DNA from: Embleya scabrispora
GTDB taxonomy: Bacteria; Actinomycetota; Actinomycetes; Streptomycetales; Streptomycetaceae
Direction: 5' to 3'
Length of the DNA: 64,000 nucleotides
Assembly (NCBI RefSeq): GCF_002024165.1
Contig: NZ_MWQN01000004.1
Location: 124,001-188,000, forward strand
The translations under genes and the position numbers were made by a program. Below the pieces are notes generated by a model, which saw only the letters and a program-made list of their open reading frames with translations, did no database searches and was not told where the DNA came from. Position 1 is the first letter of the stretch. Each line of letters starts with the position of its first letter. Of the stretch, positions 43,942 to 53,470 are shown piece after piece.

Positions 43942-44805
43942 GTGGCACCGACAGCCTCCGGCGACAAGACTGCACCGGTGAATCCCCTGTCACCGCCGTC
44001 CGACCCGCTCCTCCTGCCGGTACGGGATCCGCGCGCCCGCGACGTCGTTCTCGACTATGCGGGCATGCACGCCCTGGTTGCCGAGCTGGTTCTGCCCGGC
44101 GACGCGCCGATGTACGTCATGAGCGCGATGGAAACCTCCCGCGAGCTCATCCGGCACTCCTACTACCGGTACGAGTTCGCCACCGTCGCGGTCACGCATT
44201 CCCTGTTCGCCCTGGAGCACGTCCTCGCCGAGCGCCTGGCCACGAACGGACCGCTCCACGTCCTCATCCAGCGGGCCGCCGACGCAGGGCTCATCACGGC
44301 CGGACTCGCCGCCGAACTCGACCGCGCCCGGCTGCTGCGCGACAAGCTCACGCAGGGCGCCGAGTCAAGTGCCGCAGTCCGCCCGCTGGGGGCCGTCGCA
44401 CTGGTGCGTGCCGTCTTCGACGCCGTCTCCCTGCTCCTTCGCCCACCGTCCTCGGCAAAGGCGACAGCCGCCGACGCGGGCGGAGCACAGCCCGAACGGG
44501 GACTCGCCCGGCTGTGGGAGGACCACCTGCGTGCACTGTTCCCCGACGGCTTCCGCGGCGTGGACTTCGACGGCGTGGACCTGGTCCTCCTGGACGCCGA
44601 CGTCGCCGGCCTCGTGCACACGGAACTGAACGGCGGACTCGACGACAGTGGCATCGCCTACATCTGGGGCTGCATCGCCGACCTCGACAAGATCGTTCCT
44701 CTGATCAACGAGGAGTACTGTGCCTCCTACTTCTCGAAACTTCGGACGATGGCCCAGGTCGCGGCAGCGCCCTACATCCCCACCGCGACCGACCACGGGG
44801 GGTGA
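43942..44805 (+). CDS. HEPN-like protein of unknown function (287 aa)
   Basis: A helical N-terminal half reads SRELIRHSYYRYEFATVAVT, then HSLFALEHVLAERLATNGPL and ELDRARLLRDKLTQGAES, the layout of DUF4145/HEPN-type domains, though the usual R-x4-6-H end is degenerate (RDKLTQG). The C-terminal half (GVDFDGVDLVLLDADVAGLV, then YIWGCIADLDKIVPLINEEY) is alpha/beta. GTG starts at 43942 and 43978 are both possible, and neither has a strong ribosome-binding site. It lies 160 bases after the trypsin-NACHT gene and could be part of the same defence island. Confidence 0.55.
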   Translation: MAPTASGDKTAPVNPLSPPSDPLLLPVRDPRARDVVLDYAGMHALVAELVLPGDAPMYVMSAMETSRELIRHSYYRYEFATVAVTHSLFALEHVLAERLATNGPLHVLIQRAADAGLITAGLAAELDRARLLRDKLTQGAESSAAVRPLGAVALVRAVFDAVSLLLRPPSSAKATAADAGGAQPERGLARLWEDHLRALFPDGFRGVDFDGVDLVLLDADVAGLVHTELNGGLDDSGIAYIWGCIADLDKIVPLINEEYCASYFSKLRTMAQVAAAPYIPTATDHGG

Positions 44806-45024
44806 AACAGACTCGGGTCGTCCGGCATCGATCCGCCCACTGTCGAGAGTGCAGCAGACTCATTCACCCACGACCTTCGTGTCGATCGGATGCGTCCTTG
44901 GTCGGAGCACGTGATCGAGCGAAGGCCGTTTCCACGTCCGGCGAACTCCCGGACGAGTGAACTCGTTCGATAGGCGTTCGAGATCGTGGCACCATGGGCC
45001 GCGTGACGACGAACCGAAGGGCCC

Positions 45025-45417
45025 ATGCCGCGTAGACAGCCGGCTCGCATCCGAGCCTGCTTCCCTCTCCACCTGGCCTCAAGGCCCATAATCGACGGGG
45101 TCTCCGCGCGGTCTCTCTCCGAGATCGCTCACCTCGAACGCACCCGGAACTACCTGCAACCAGGGGATGTCACCGCTGCTGTGCGCCTGTGGAGAGACCA
45201 CGTCCACCGCTCCGAGCGCCAGTTGTGGCACGACTACGAGTGGGCCAACGTCCACTGGTACTGCTGCGGCAATCCTTGGGAGGCCCGCGCCCTCCTCGAC
45301 GCGGTGATGCATGCGATGTCGCCCCGAGGCGCCCGCGAACTCCGGAGGATCATCATCAATCGGCTTGACGCCGACTACCGGCTTCCCATGCCGCCGCATG
45401 ACGGAGGCGGAGGTTGA
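45025..45417 (+). CDS. Hypothetical protein, 130 aa
   Basis: An ATG frame with a basic N-terminus and a helical core LQPGDVTAAVRLWRDHVHRS, then ERQLWHDYEWANVHWYCCGN and PWEARALLDAVMHAMSPRGA. Trp/His/Tyr-rich, no membrane segment. It resembles short proteins found near defence or toxin loci in actinobacteria, but I recognise no named family. A TTG frame of 74 codons overlaps its stop (45414) and may be a partner; it is too weak to list separately. Confidence 0.5.
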   Translation: MPRRQPARIRACFPLHLASRPIIDGVSARSLSEIAHLERTRNYLQPGDVTAAVRLWRDHVHRSERQLWHDYEWANVHWYCCGNPWEARALLDAVMHAMSPRGARELRRIIINRLDADYRLPMPPHDGGGG

Positions 45418-45639
45418 AACGTAAGCTCGGTAACCTGCGGATCCAGGCCCCGGCGTGCGTCGGCCGGATGTCTCGTGAGACATACCGAGCTCGACCCACG
45501 CCTGCCGAGTTGGAGCGGTTCCTCCTCCCGGTCGCGCGCCTCCGGCTCGTCCCACGGCGCCTCGCGCGTTGCGAAGTGGCTCGTGATCGGGGTGGGCTCA
45601 TAGCACGGGCGCGGCGGTACAACCAGCTACTTTCGTAGC

Positions 45640-46370
45640 CGCGTCGTGCAACCTTGGCGGGTTCCCGTGTGAGCCCGGTCGTTGCAATCGTGTAATCGTT
45701 CGTACGCACCGCGTATGAGAGACCCGCACGGGCACTCGTGGACCGATCGGCCGCGCGTCGCGATGGCCCTCGTTTTGGGCCTGACTTCGCCGAACGCACC
45801 ACCGCACCACCGCACCACCCCCGACCCTGGCGCCGCACGAGGTCGACATCAGCGAACGAACCCACTACGGGAGGCATCGATGTGATCAACCGATCCCGGG
45901 CCGTGGCACCCGAGGCGCCGGCGTCGCCCTTCGGCACTACACGCGTGTTGTCGATGTACAGGCACGACGCACCGGCGTCCGAGTACTTCGGACCGACGTG
46001 AAGGCGAGCATGCAGCCGTCGGCGGCGAGCGCGTGGGCCAGGTACCTGGAACCCCCGGTGTCCGGAGAGGAACTCGGGTCGGAGAAAGGTATTGCTCGGG
46101 CGTGAGAGCGAACGTGCGCGCAGCACGATTTCCCCTTCGTTTCCTCGGTCCGCGACGACGCCTGGGCCGGGACCGACTCGCGTCGGAACAGCCATTTGCG
46201 CCGGACCGCCTGCGGCACTCCGAACGAGTTTGAATCAGCTGGACGGACTTGATGCGGCGCCGTGCAGGCGGTGAAGTTTCCAACGGCAACCCGGCGGAGT
46301 TCCCGGCCTGTCGGGCGGGTGGTATTCGGAAACAAGTCGGTACACCAATGGTCGTTGGGATCTCATAAAA
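45640..46370. other. Long interval, possible relic
   Basis: 730 bases with no convincing gene. On the minus strand LHVGPKYSDAGASCLYIDNT and YLAHALAADGCMLAF, in different frames around 45930-46060, could be leftovers of a secreted Cys-containing protein related to the neighbouring I36-type gene. GC content falls towards 46320-46450. Confidence 0.35.
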
Positions 46371-46447
46371 AGAAAAAGTGTCATCGCTTCTTTCGTTCCC
46401 TTATGCGTACGTACTCAGGGAAAGGAATTGGCGATGACACTTTTCTT
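46371..46447. repeat. A/T-rich inverted repeat able to fold into a long hairpin
   Basis: AAAAGTGTCATCGC (46374-46387) is the exact reverse complement of GCGATGACACTTTT (46431-46444). The 43-base loop contains a second pairing, TTCCCT with AGGGAA, and the self-complementary CGTACG. The element is far more A/T-rich than its surroundings. It might be a small RNA, a processed 3' end or a MITE-like element. Confidence 0.5.
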
Positions 46448-46567
46448 GCCGTTGTGCCGATATCTTCCACCGCGGAGCACTCCACTCGGCAGGGGCTGAT
46501 TATCCAAGATTCGTCGGGGAATGCGGCAGATCGTGTGGATGGCACTCCTGGGCGGCCACGGCACGAT

Positions 46568-46603
46568 GGTGCCCTGTCCGCTCGTGCGAGCGGACAGGGC
46601 ACC
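46568..46603. terminator. Strong rho-independent-type terminator
   Basis: GGTGCCCTGTCCGCTCG and its exact complement form a 17-bp stem with only TG at the apex. It begins 28 bases beyond the stop codon of the minus-strand I36-type gene and can also terminate transcripts from the other side. Confidence 0.7.
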
Positions 46604-46630
46604 ACCAGTTCGGGTTCTCGGCAGCGCAGG

Positions 46631-47008
46631 TCAGCAACCGCCACGCGAGATGGAGCTGATGACGTCGTTGAACTGCCACTCGTAGGCCAGCAAGGACGAA
46701 ACGACCTGGCGAGGCCCGATTTCACGCCGCGAGCCCGTGTACGTGCCGTCGGAATATACGCACCATGCGTCATCCGTGTTGTTGATGATCGCGGTGGTCT
46801 TGTCGTCGAGGTCCCGGTCGAACAGTTGGCTCTGGCTCCTGGTGAAACCGGCGAAAACCGCCTGGAAATTTTCGTCTTCGAAGAGGCAGAAGCGGTTGCT
46901 GCTGCACTGTTCGGGAGACGCGGCGGCAGGGCTTGCCGACAGTCCGGCAAATGCAAGACTGGCGATCATTAAGGCGGCAGAGGCCGCTGCGGACTTCCGA
47001 ATGTTCAC
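46631..47008 (-). CDS. Secreted peptidase inhibitor, family I36-like
   Basis: 125 residues starting at a GTG preceded by GGAGGG. Residues 1-34 are a Sec signal peptide (RKSAAASAALMIASLAFAG, cleaved after SPAAA). The mature part has four cysteines and the family opening CSSNRFCLFEDENFQAVFAG, followed by a beta/gamma-crystallin-like pattern (FNDVISSISRGGC) typical of I36 (SMI-type) metalloprotease inhibitors and related secreted proteins. It forms a monocistronic unit with a strong terminator. Confidence 0.85.
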   Translation of the reverse strand: MNIRKSAAASAALMIASLAFAGLSASPAAASPEQCSSNRFCLFEDENFQAVFAGFTRSQSQLFDRDLDDKTTAIINNTDDAWCVYSDGTYTGSRREIGPRQVVSSLLAYEWQFNDVISSISRGGC

Positions 47009-47727
47009 TACTACCCTCCGGGGTGGAGTCAACCTTGCCCGAGTGCAAGGAGGGGTTCAGCATATGGTCAACCAGGTGAATGCGCTATGCGCCTGACGGC
47101 CTTTTCTGGTTCTGTCGCGATTTCCGTGAAATCCGGAATGCGATCTTTCCGGTTCTTGAACATGCGGTGTTTCCATATCCGAGACGACCGCCATTCTCGG
47201 CCCTCGCGGTACGCATGCCGGATTCGGCCCCGCCGGCCATGGCACATCGCGCGGGCCGGAAGGTGGCGCAATTCCTGCACGGTGAGTCGGCGGTTCATCG
47301 GGCGCCGGTAGGGGTCGACCCTTGGTCGACGCGAACGCCGTGTCCGAGTGGAGATCGTGCCGCACGCCGTCTCATTCCCGCCCCGGGTCGGACACACGGG
47401 GCAAGCCCCTGATCGGGTGCCGCACGCCGCCCGCCACTCGAACGTGTGAGTTCGAAGGCGACCAGGCGGACGGACCCGGCCCCGAACGCCAGGATCGTAT
47501 CCAGGTTCGACACATGCGCCCGTCCGGTGCGGTTGCCGCCCCGGATCCGGCGCGTTCTCGGAGCACCTACCGGCCGCCCAGACGGAGGACACCATGAACA
47601 CCGAGCCCGATCCCGCCCATTGCCCCGGATTCGAACAGCGACGGCGGTTCCCGCTCGCCTCCCCGCCCTCCGGAACGCAGCAGTGCAACGCGCGTCGCTC
47701 GGCACGACCGGGGACGAGGTCGGGGGC
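47009..47727. other. Interval without a supportable gene
   Basis: About 720 bases. It must contain the promoters of the I36-type gene (minus) and of the ABC-type gene (plus). A minus-strand frame from about 47305 (NRRLTVQELRHLPARAMCHG) lacks a ribosome-binding site and a family. I see no strong repeats. Confidence 0.4.
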
Positions 47728-49547
47728 ATGAGCACCGGCGGTGACGTGGACGGCATCCGCCCGGACGCGGTGCCCGGCCCGCACGCCGCGGAGCTTCCGC
47801 TGCCGCCCGCCGCGGTGCCGGGCGGGCCGCGCGACGGTGACATCGCCGACGACCTGACGGAGGCGTACTGGTCCGTCTACGACGGCGCCGCGTCCACGGC
47901 CACCGTGGGACAAGTCCTCGCGCGGGTGCCGCGGATCATGCGCCGGATCGGCCGGCTGGCCTGGAACGCGGATCGGAACGCGACCATGGCGGTCGTGGGC
48001 TTGCAGCTCGCCTCCGCCGCGATGACGGCCTTCGGGCTCCTGGCCTCGGTGGCGGTACTGCGGGAGCTGTTCGCCCACGGGCCCACCCCGGACAGGGTCC
48101 GCGCGGCCGTCCCCCAACTCCTGGTCGTCGTCGGCTTCTTGAGTGCCCGGGCGCTCCTGGAGGCGGGTGTCGCCGTCGGGCAGGCCAGGGTGACCCCGGA
48201 GATCCGCACCGCTCTGGAGTGCGAGTTCCTCGCCCTGACCGTGCACGTACGGCTCGAGGTCGTCGACGACGCCGACTGGCACGACGAGGCCTACCGCGCC
48301 AACGACCGCGGCTTGTTCTACGCCCGGCAGATCGTCGGCCAGGTCGTCTCCCTGGCCGCGGCACTGCTCGCGCTCGTAGGCACCGCCGGCGTGCTGGGCG
48401 TCCTCCATCCCGCCTTGTTGCCACTGCTTTTGCTGTCCGTCCTGCCGGTCGGCGCGGCGGCCGTGCACAGCGCCCGCGCGCGCTTTCACTCCTTCAAACG
48501 GTGGAACACCCTGCAGCGCAGGGTGCGGGTCTTCTCCTGGCTGCTGTTGGAGAGGGACGCCGCCGCCGAACTTCGCTCGGACACCACCCAGCGAGCGCTC
48601 CTGGAGGAGCACCGACGGCTGACGACACGGATCGCCGAGGAGGACACCCGCCTGGGTGTAAGTGCGGCCCGGCCGGCCCTGGCGGGTCGAGCCGTCGGCG
48701 GGATCGGCATCGGCATCACCTACACGGCGCTCGGCACGATGCTCATCGCGGGATGGCTGCCGCCGGCCGCCGGCGCGGGTGGACGAGGTGTCCTTCACCT
48801 ACCCGGGCAAGGACACCCCGGCCCTCGACGGCGTCTCCATGACCCTGCGGGCAGGTCGCACGGTGGCGTTCGTCGGCGTCAACGGCTCCGGCAAGTCCAC
48901 CTGCGCGCGGCTGCTCGCCGGACTGTACGAACCCCACGCGGGCACCGTGTGCTGGGACGGCGTGAACGTGCTGGACATGGGCGCCGAGTCGCTGCAGGCC
49001 CGGGTCGGCTGCGTGCTCCAGGACCCGCTCCGGTTCCCGTTCAGCGCGCTGGCCAACCTGACACTCTCGCGCGGCACCCTCACCGAGTCCGACCCGCAGC
49101 GGGCCCTGGACGCCGCGCGAGCCTCCGGCGCCGACCAGGTCATCGCCGCACTGCCCGGCCGATGGGAGGCACTGCTTGTCCAAACGATTCCGCGGCGGAC
49201 AGGAACTGTCCACCGGCCAGTGGGCGAAGATCGCCGTCGCCCGCGGCCTGTACAAGAACGCCCCCGTCCTGCTGCTGGACGAACCCACCGCCGGCATGGA
49301 CCCCCGCGCCGAACACGCCGTGTACGAAGCGGTATTGCGGGACAATCCGCGCCCCGATCGGATCACGGTGCTCATCTCCCACCGCCTGGCGAGCGTGGTC
49401 GCCTGCGACCGCATCTACGTCTTCGACGGTGGCCGCATCACCGAGAGCGGCACCCACCCGGAACTGCTGGCCCTCGGCGGCGACTACGCCGCCATGTTCA
49501 CCCTCCAGGCCGCCGGCTACCGCGCCGAAGCCGAGGAAACGGCATGA
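47728..49547 (+). pseudogene. ABC exporter (fused TMD-NBD) with deletion and two frameshifts
   Basis: From the ATG the membrane domain is readable up to about 48780 (TM helices, VFSWLLLERDAAAELRSD, GIGITYTALGTMLIAGWLPP). The sixth helix and linker are missing. The NBD then begins in the next frame: VDEVSFTYPGKDTPALDGVS, GVNGSGKSTCARLLAGLYEP, VGCVLQDPLRFPFSALANLT. At about 49170 another one-base shift occurs, after which FRGGQELSTGQWAKIAVARG and LLLDEPTAGMDP (Walker B) complete the domain. The signature and switch motifs are intact within their pieces, so inactivation was recent or partly due to sequencing error. Confidence 0.75.
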
Positions 49548-50250
49548 CGCCCAACCACCGCAACCCCGCCCCGCCGCGCCCGTCGGCGCCCGGCCGGAGA
49601 ACTTCACCACACACTGCCACGCCACCGACGGCCCGATGTGCGCGAACCCTTGACTTCGCGGAAGGCAAGGATTCCGGGCGCTGGGTGCGCGCGAGCGGGA
49701 ATCTCTCGCCGAGCGCACCCCCCGCTCCCGACGGCGGCGGCCGGGTTCTGGACGTGGGATGCCGCATCGCACGCGTTCACGCCGTAGCCGAGATCGGCCG
49801 GGTGCACGGCCCACTTCCCTCGCCCGGCCCGCGAGGAGCACGCCGACCTCGAGGGCGTGCGTTGATTGCGCCTGGACATCGAGCGGGACGACCCGGCGCC
49901 GCTGCACGGGGAGAGGGGTACGACCTGATCATGCTGCGGCCGACATACCCCGTCCTGAAGGACCGCGCTCGCGTAATGCACGGGCCGGGCGGACGGCTTC
50001 GCGACGCTGGCGCGCTCGTCGGCGGCGCATCGCCTGGGACAAGGACGAGATCGGCCCGGTCTGCGCGGGCTGGGAAAGGGCGCAGCGGCTCGACACGGTC
50101 GTCACCGACGACGCCGGCCGGGTTTTGCTTGGCCGGTCGAGGTGCGGCAAGTCCAGCGGCGCGGAGGGTGCTCCGTCGAGGTGGCCCGGCTACGCGAGGC
50201 GCGGCACCGTTTCGAGGCGGGATCCGGCGGCTATAACGCCGAGTTGACCA
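49548..50250 (+). pseudogene. Decayed region: methyltransferase and NUDIX-like scraps
   Basis: An ATG at 49544 overlaps the exporter stop, but the frame soon loses coherence. Recognisable scraps, in changing frames, are GGRVLDVGC (methyltransferase motif I), YDLIMLRPTYPVLKDRARVM, AWDKDEIGPVCAGWERAQRL (a methyltransferase C-terminus) and TVVTDDAGRVLLGRSR (start of a NUDIX domain). I infer a former SAM-methyltransferase gene followed by a NUDIX hydrolase, both destroyed. Nothing intact remains up to 50440. Confidence 0.4.
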
Positions 50251-50439
50251 ACCGACGCGGCCCTGGGCACGCCCGCGCACCTCGTGCCCCGCGACGGCTT
50301 CGACGCCCGCGTGGCCACCTACAACTGCCCGGAACGCCGCCCCCGTATGGCGGGATCAACCGGCCGAGGGCAGCCGGCCGGTCCTGCCGTTGGAAACGGG
50401 CGGCCACACCTCGACCGTTCCCGAACTCCATTGCAGTGT

Positions 50440-50820
50440 GCGGCCGTTGACGACGGCATCCCAGTCGGACTGGCGAGCGTGTTCGCGGCCTCCGTGGACC
50501 GGCCGTGACACTTCGTCAAGGACGCGATCCGTTCGACGAACGCCCCTTTCCCGCAAGTGATTTCGTCACACACGAAGCGGCGCACACGCACGGGGACGGA
50601 CACACACCGTCGCCGAGCGGCCGATCCGCGAGCCGTCGTGGGTGGGCGTCGTGCACCTTGCCGCCCTCACATCCACACCCGGGGCAACGCGCCGTCGGGA
50701 GCCCACAGTGCGCGTCGACCCGGACCCCGTCCACCATCGGGTCCCGGACCTCCAGCCACACCAACCCTCTGAACCCTCCGGCGTCCTCCGTGCAGAAGAC
50801 GTTGAACGCCCGACCTCACT
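50440..50820 (-). pseudogene. ISL3-family transposase relic (zinc-finger end)
   Basis: The minus strand shows the N-terminal zinc-ribbon of ISL3 transposases: PTARCPGCGCEGGKVHDAHP followed by RRLADRPLGDG, then in the next frame PVRVRRFVCDEITCGKGAFV and ERIASLTKCH. The CxxC...CxxxxC spacing matches the family. The catalytic domain is absent. Confidence 0.65.
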
Positions 50821-50937
50821 CGGGGCACCGGTTGTTCGGAAGCAATCGTCTCGGAATGCGCGCCACAGCCCGGTCGGCCACCGGGGACGGGACACCTTCG
50901 TGTCCATCGCGGCCGGCTTCGGGAGTCCCGGGCCCGC

Positions 50938-51510
50938 TCAGTGGGCCGTCGGAGCCGGCAGCGTGACGGTCTCGCGCAGCTCGTCGGCGGCCTGGGTGAT
51001 GAGCTGTGAGAGGGAGGCGTCCGGGTCGGTCAGCCAGCGGGACGCGGCGCGCCGGTGGATCGCCAGCACCACGTCGATGACGAAGCGTGCCTTGCCGGGC
51101 TCGACGCCGCGGCGCTCGAGCGCCCGCGTCAGCGCGTCGGCGATGTCGGCGAGCTTGATCAGATCGCGCTCGGCCAGTGCCGGGTTGGCGGCGATCACTC
51201 TGGCGCGGCGCAGCAGGTACTCGCGCGGGCGAAAGATCTCCTCGGTGGTTCTCAGCGCGGTGAGCAGCGCTTCGAGCGGCGTGAGGTCCGGGTCGGTCGC
51301 CTCGAACTGGGCGACGAGGTGGGTCTCGAGCTGGTTGCCGGCGAAGAGGACTTCCCGCTTGTCGGGGAAGTAGCGGTAGAAGGAGCGCTCCTTCAGGCCG
51401 GCGGCGACCGCGATCTGCGCGACCGAGGTGCGCTCGAACCCCTGCGTCTCGAACAGCTCGAGTGCCGCGCGTTCGAGCCGGCCCTGTGCGTCGGATTCCC
51501 ATCTCGGCAT
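50938..51510 (-). CDS. TetR-family transcriptional regulator
   Basis: 190 residues. The HTH region reads RLERAALELFETQGFERTSV, then AQIAVAAGLKERSFYRYFPD and KREVLFAG; the C-terminal half is a helical ligand domain of the mycofactocin/TetR_C_17-like kind. It diverges from a quinone oxidoreductase gene across an 82-base region that carries two copies of a 16-base palindrome, so it almost certainly represses itself and that gene. The likely effector is a quinone-like or electrophilic compound. Confidence 0.9.
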   Translation of the reverse strand: MPRWESDAQGRLERAALELFETQGFERTSVAQIAVAAGLKERSFYRYFPDKREVLFAGNQLETHLVAQFEATDPDLTPLEALLTALRTTEEIFRPREYLLRRARVIAANPALAERDLIKLADIADALTRALERRGVEPGKARFVIDVVLAIHRRAASRWLTDPDASLSQLITQAADELRETVTLPAPTAH

Positions 51511-51524
51511 GCCCGTCAGGATAC

Positions 51525-51575
51525 GACAACAGAAGCTGTCATCGACTGATAGGGTCGATGACAACAGATGCTGTC
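51525..51575. promoter_or_regulatory. Two 16-base palindromic operators
   Basis: GACAACAGAAGCTGTC (51525-51540) and GACAACAGATGCTGTC (51560-51575) are near-identical imperfect dyads 35 bases apart, that is between three and four helical turns. Both lie in the divergent promoter region of the TetR and oxidoreductase genes. Confidence 0.75.
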
Positions 51576-51592
51576 ATCACTGGGAGATGGTC

Positions 51593-52543
51593 ATGAAGGC
51601 TCTTCAATTCGACCGGTTCGGTTCCCCGGACGTGATCGTGCTCCGCGACGTCCCTCAGCCGGAGCCGGGCCCCGGTCAGATCCGGATCGCCGTGCGGGCG
51701 TGTGGCCTGACACCGGCCGACTGGCACGTCGTCGACGGTCTCCTCGCCGACCGTCTGCCGCCGCTGCCGCGCGGGCTCGGCTTGGAGGTCGCGGGCACCG
51801 TCGACGCGCTCGGTGAGGGCGTCACCGGCGTCCGGGTCGGCGAGCGCGTGTTCGGCCCGGCCACCTTCGACGGCCCGACGGCCGGCGCCGCCGAGTACGC
51901 GCTGATGCCGGCGTGGGCACGCATCCCCGAAGGCGTCACCGCCGAGCAGGCCGCCGCGCTGCCGATGGCGGCCGAGACGGCGTGGCGCGCGCTCGACGAC
52001 CTCGGCGTCCGACCGGGTGAGCTGCTGCTCGTCCACGGCGCGGGTACCACCGTGGGTGAGGCGGCGGTGCGCTTCGCGCTGCACCGGGGAATTCGGGTGA
52101 TTGCCACCGCCGGGCCGAATCGGACCGCCGCCCTGGAAGGGATCGGCGCCCGGGTGGCCGCCTACGGCGAGGGCATGGCCGAACGCGTCTGCGCACTGGC
52201 CGGGGGCCCGATCGACCGCGCCCTGGACACGTCGCCGACCGGGGGCCGGATCGACCGCGCCGACCGGCCCAGCCCGGCCGGCGGCTCGCTGCCGACCCTG
52301 ATCGGGCTGACCGGGGAACCCGACCGCGTCCTGACCGTCTCGGACTTCGCCGCCGCGGCCGAGCTGGGCGTCCGGATCACCACCGAGATCCGCTACGACC
52401 GGATGGACGAGTTCGCCCGGCTCGCCGGCGAAGGCATCCTGGTCGTACCGGTCGCCCGCACCTACACGCTCGACCGGATCCAGGAAGCGGCCGAGCTCAG
52501 TCGGTCCCGCCGACCCGGCGGCAAGCTCATACTCGTCCTGTGA
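51593..52543 (+). CDS. Zinc-independent quinone oxidoreductase (MDR family)
   Basis: 316 residues; the ATG follows GGGAG. MDR fold: MKALQFDRFGSPDVIVLRDV, the catalytic-domain segment GLTPADWHVVDGLLADRLPP, RGLGLEVAGTVDALGEGVTG, and the nucleotide-binding motif LLVHGAGTTVGEAAVRFALH (AxxGxxG type). The zinc-ligand cysteines of alcohol dehydrogenases are absent, as in quinone oxidoreductases that use NADPH. Regulated by the divergent TetR protein through two palindromes. Confidence 0.9.
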   Translation: MKALQFDRFGSPDVIVLRDVPQPEPGPGQIRIAVRACGLTPADWHVVDGLLADRLPPLPRGLGLEVAGTVDALGEGVTGVRVGERVFGPATFDGPTAGAAEYALMPAWARIPEGVTAEQAAALPMAAETAWRALDDLGVRPGELLLVHGAGTTVGEAAVRFALHRGIRVIATAGPNRTAALEGIGARVAAYGEGMAERVCALAGGPIDRALDTSPTGGRIDRADRPSPAGGSLPTLIGLTGEPDRVLTVSDFAAAAELGVRITTEIRYDRMDEFARLAGEGILVVPVARTYTLDRIQEAAELSRSRRPGGKLILVL

Positions 52544-53260
52544 TCGCCCTGCCGGGCCGACAAAGCCAGACCACCCCGACGAGGTCTTGGTGCGGAGCGG
52601 CGAGTTGCAACGAGCCGCTTGCCAACGGGCGCCCACGCGGACCGTCGCCCTCGAACTCGCGGTGAGGCAGGCGCCACCGTCGCGGATCGCCATCGATGTT
52701 GCGCGAGCGTCGGGCCCGGCGGAGCGAGTACCCGAGCAGGCGCAACGGGTCGCGCAGGGGCTCGTAGTTGGTTTCTCCATGGAGGATCCTCTGTCTCTCG
52801 CCCGCCTCGCGGGGTGGGACCCACGAACTCCCCTGCTGCGACGGCCGAACCGCGAGAACGGCCGGTCGGCGAACGAGCCCGGCGCAAGCCCAGTACCTCG
52901 CGGAACCGTTGCCTCCAGTGACGCCGAACGTTGCCGATATCGAGGACCCCCAACTCCCAGGAACGACATATTCGGCCGAACACGCAAGGGCACCGACAGG
53001 TCGACGGCGCGCGAAGGAGCCGACCCGAGTGCAGCGCGGCGCGAGGCCTCGGCGGGGGCGGGCGTCGACAGGCTCCGGTAACGCCGGTCCCACGCGTGGG
53101 GCCCTGCGGTCGCGGTGCCGGACCGTGCATCACCGCGGCTCGGCTCGTCAAGGAAACATGCGGAAAGACGGGAACGGCGCGCCGGCGGTGAGCCCTGGCG
53201 TGACGAAATGAGACCGGAGCGCGACGAGTTCGGCGACAGGGCAATGCGTGGAGTTGAGGG
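52544..53260. other. Interval without a supportable gene
   Basis: About 720 bases. Long frames exist on the minus strand, but their residue composition is arginine/serine/glycine-rich in the way of antisense or non-coding high-GC DNA. A short stretch around 52650-52790 (RILHGETNYEPLRDPLRLLG) is the only part with protein-like character. Confidence 0.35.
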
Positions 53261-53262
53261 TG

Positions 53263-53470
53263 ATGACGGGTGGTGCGGTGGCGGTGCGCGGGTCGCGGTC
53301 GAAGATCTTCCGCCTGGAACGCGGCGAGAGCCCGCCCAAGCACCACGACGTGATGGACCTGTTGCGCGCCTACGGGGTGCGTGAGGGCGCGACACTGGCC
53401 ACTGTCGAGGACCTGCTGTGCAGAACCGACGAAAAACCCTGGTGGCATCGCTACGCCGACGTCAGTCGGG
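53263..53470 (+). pseudogene. XRE-family regulator relic (Scr1/DUF5753 type)
   Basis: RSKIFRLERGESPPKHHDVM, then DLLRAYGVREGATLATVEDL and CRTDEKPWWHRYADV form the second half of the XRE helix-turn-helix and the W-W-H linker seen in Streptomyces DUF5753 regulators. The first HTH helices are lost and the protein stops being readable at the junction with an opposite-strand methyltransferase relic. Confidence 0.6.

Noticed and set aside
45414-45638. TTG-started frame of 74 codons overlapping the stop of the 130-residue protein
   Set aside because: Arg-rich composition and no ribosome-binding site; the TTGA overlap may be chance.
47068-47305. Minus-strand frame beginning NRRLTVQELRHL upstream of the I36-type gene
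   Set aside because: No ribosome-binding site, no family, and it lies where promoters are needed.
49544-49653. Possible Cys-containing peptide (ending HCHATDGPMCANP) after the broken ABC exporter
   Set aside because: It has no start codon of its own in that frame; the residues come from a read-through frame in a decayed region.
52527-53395. Overlapping minus-strand frames downstream of the quinone oxidoreductase
   Set aside because: Composition is that of non-coding high-GC DNA and no frame keeps a consistent codon bias or motif.
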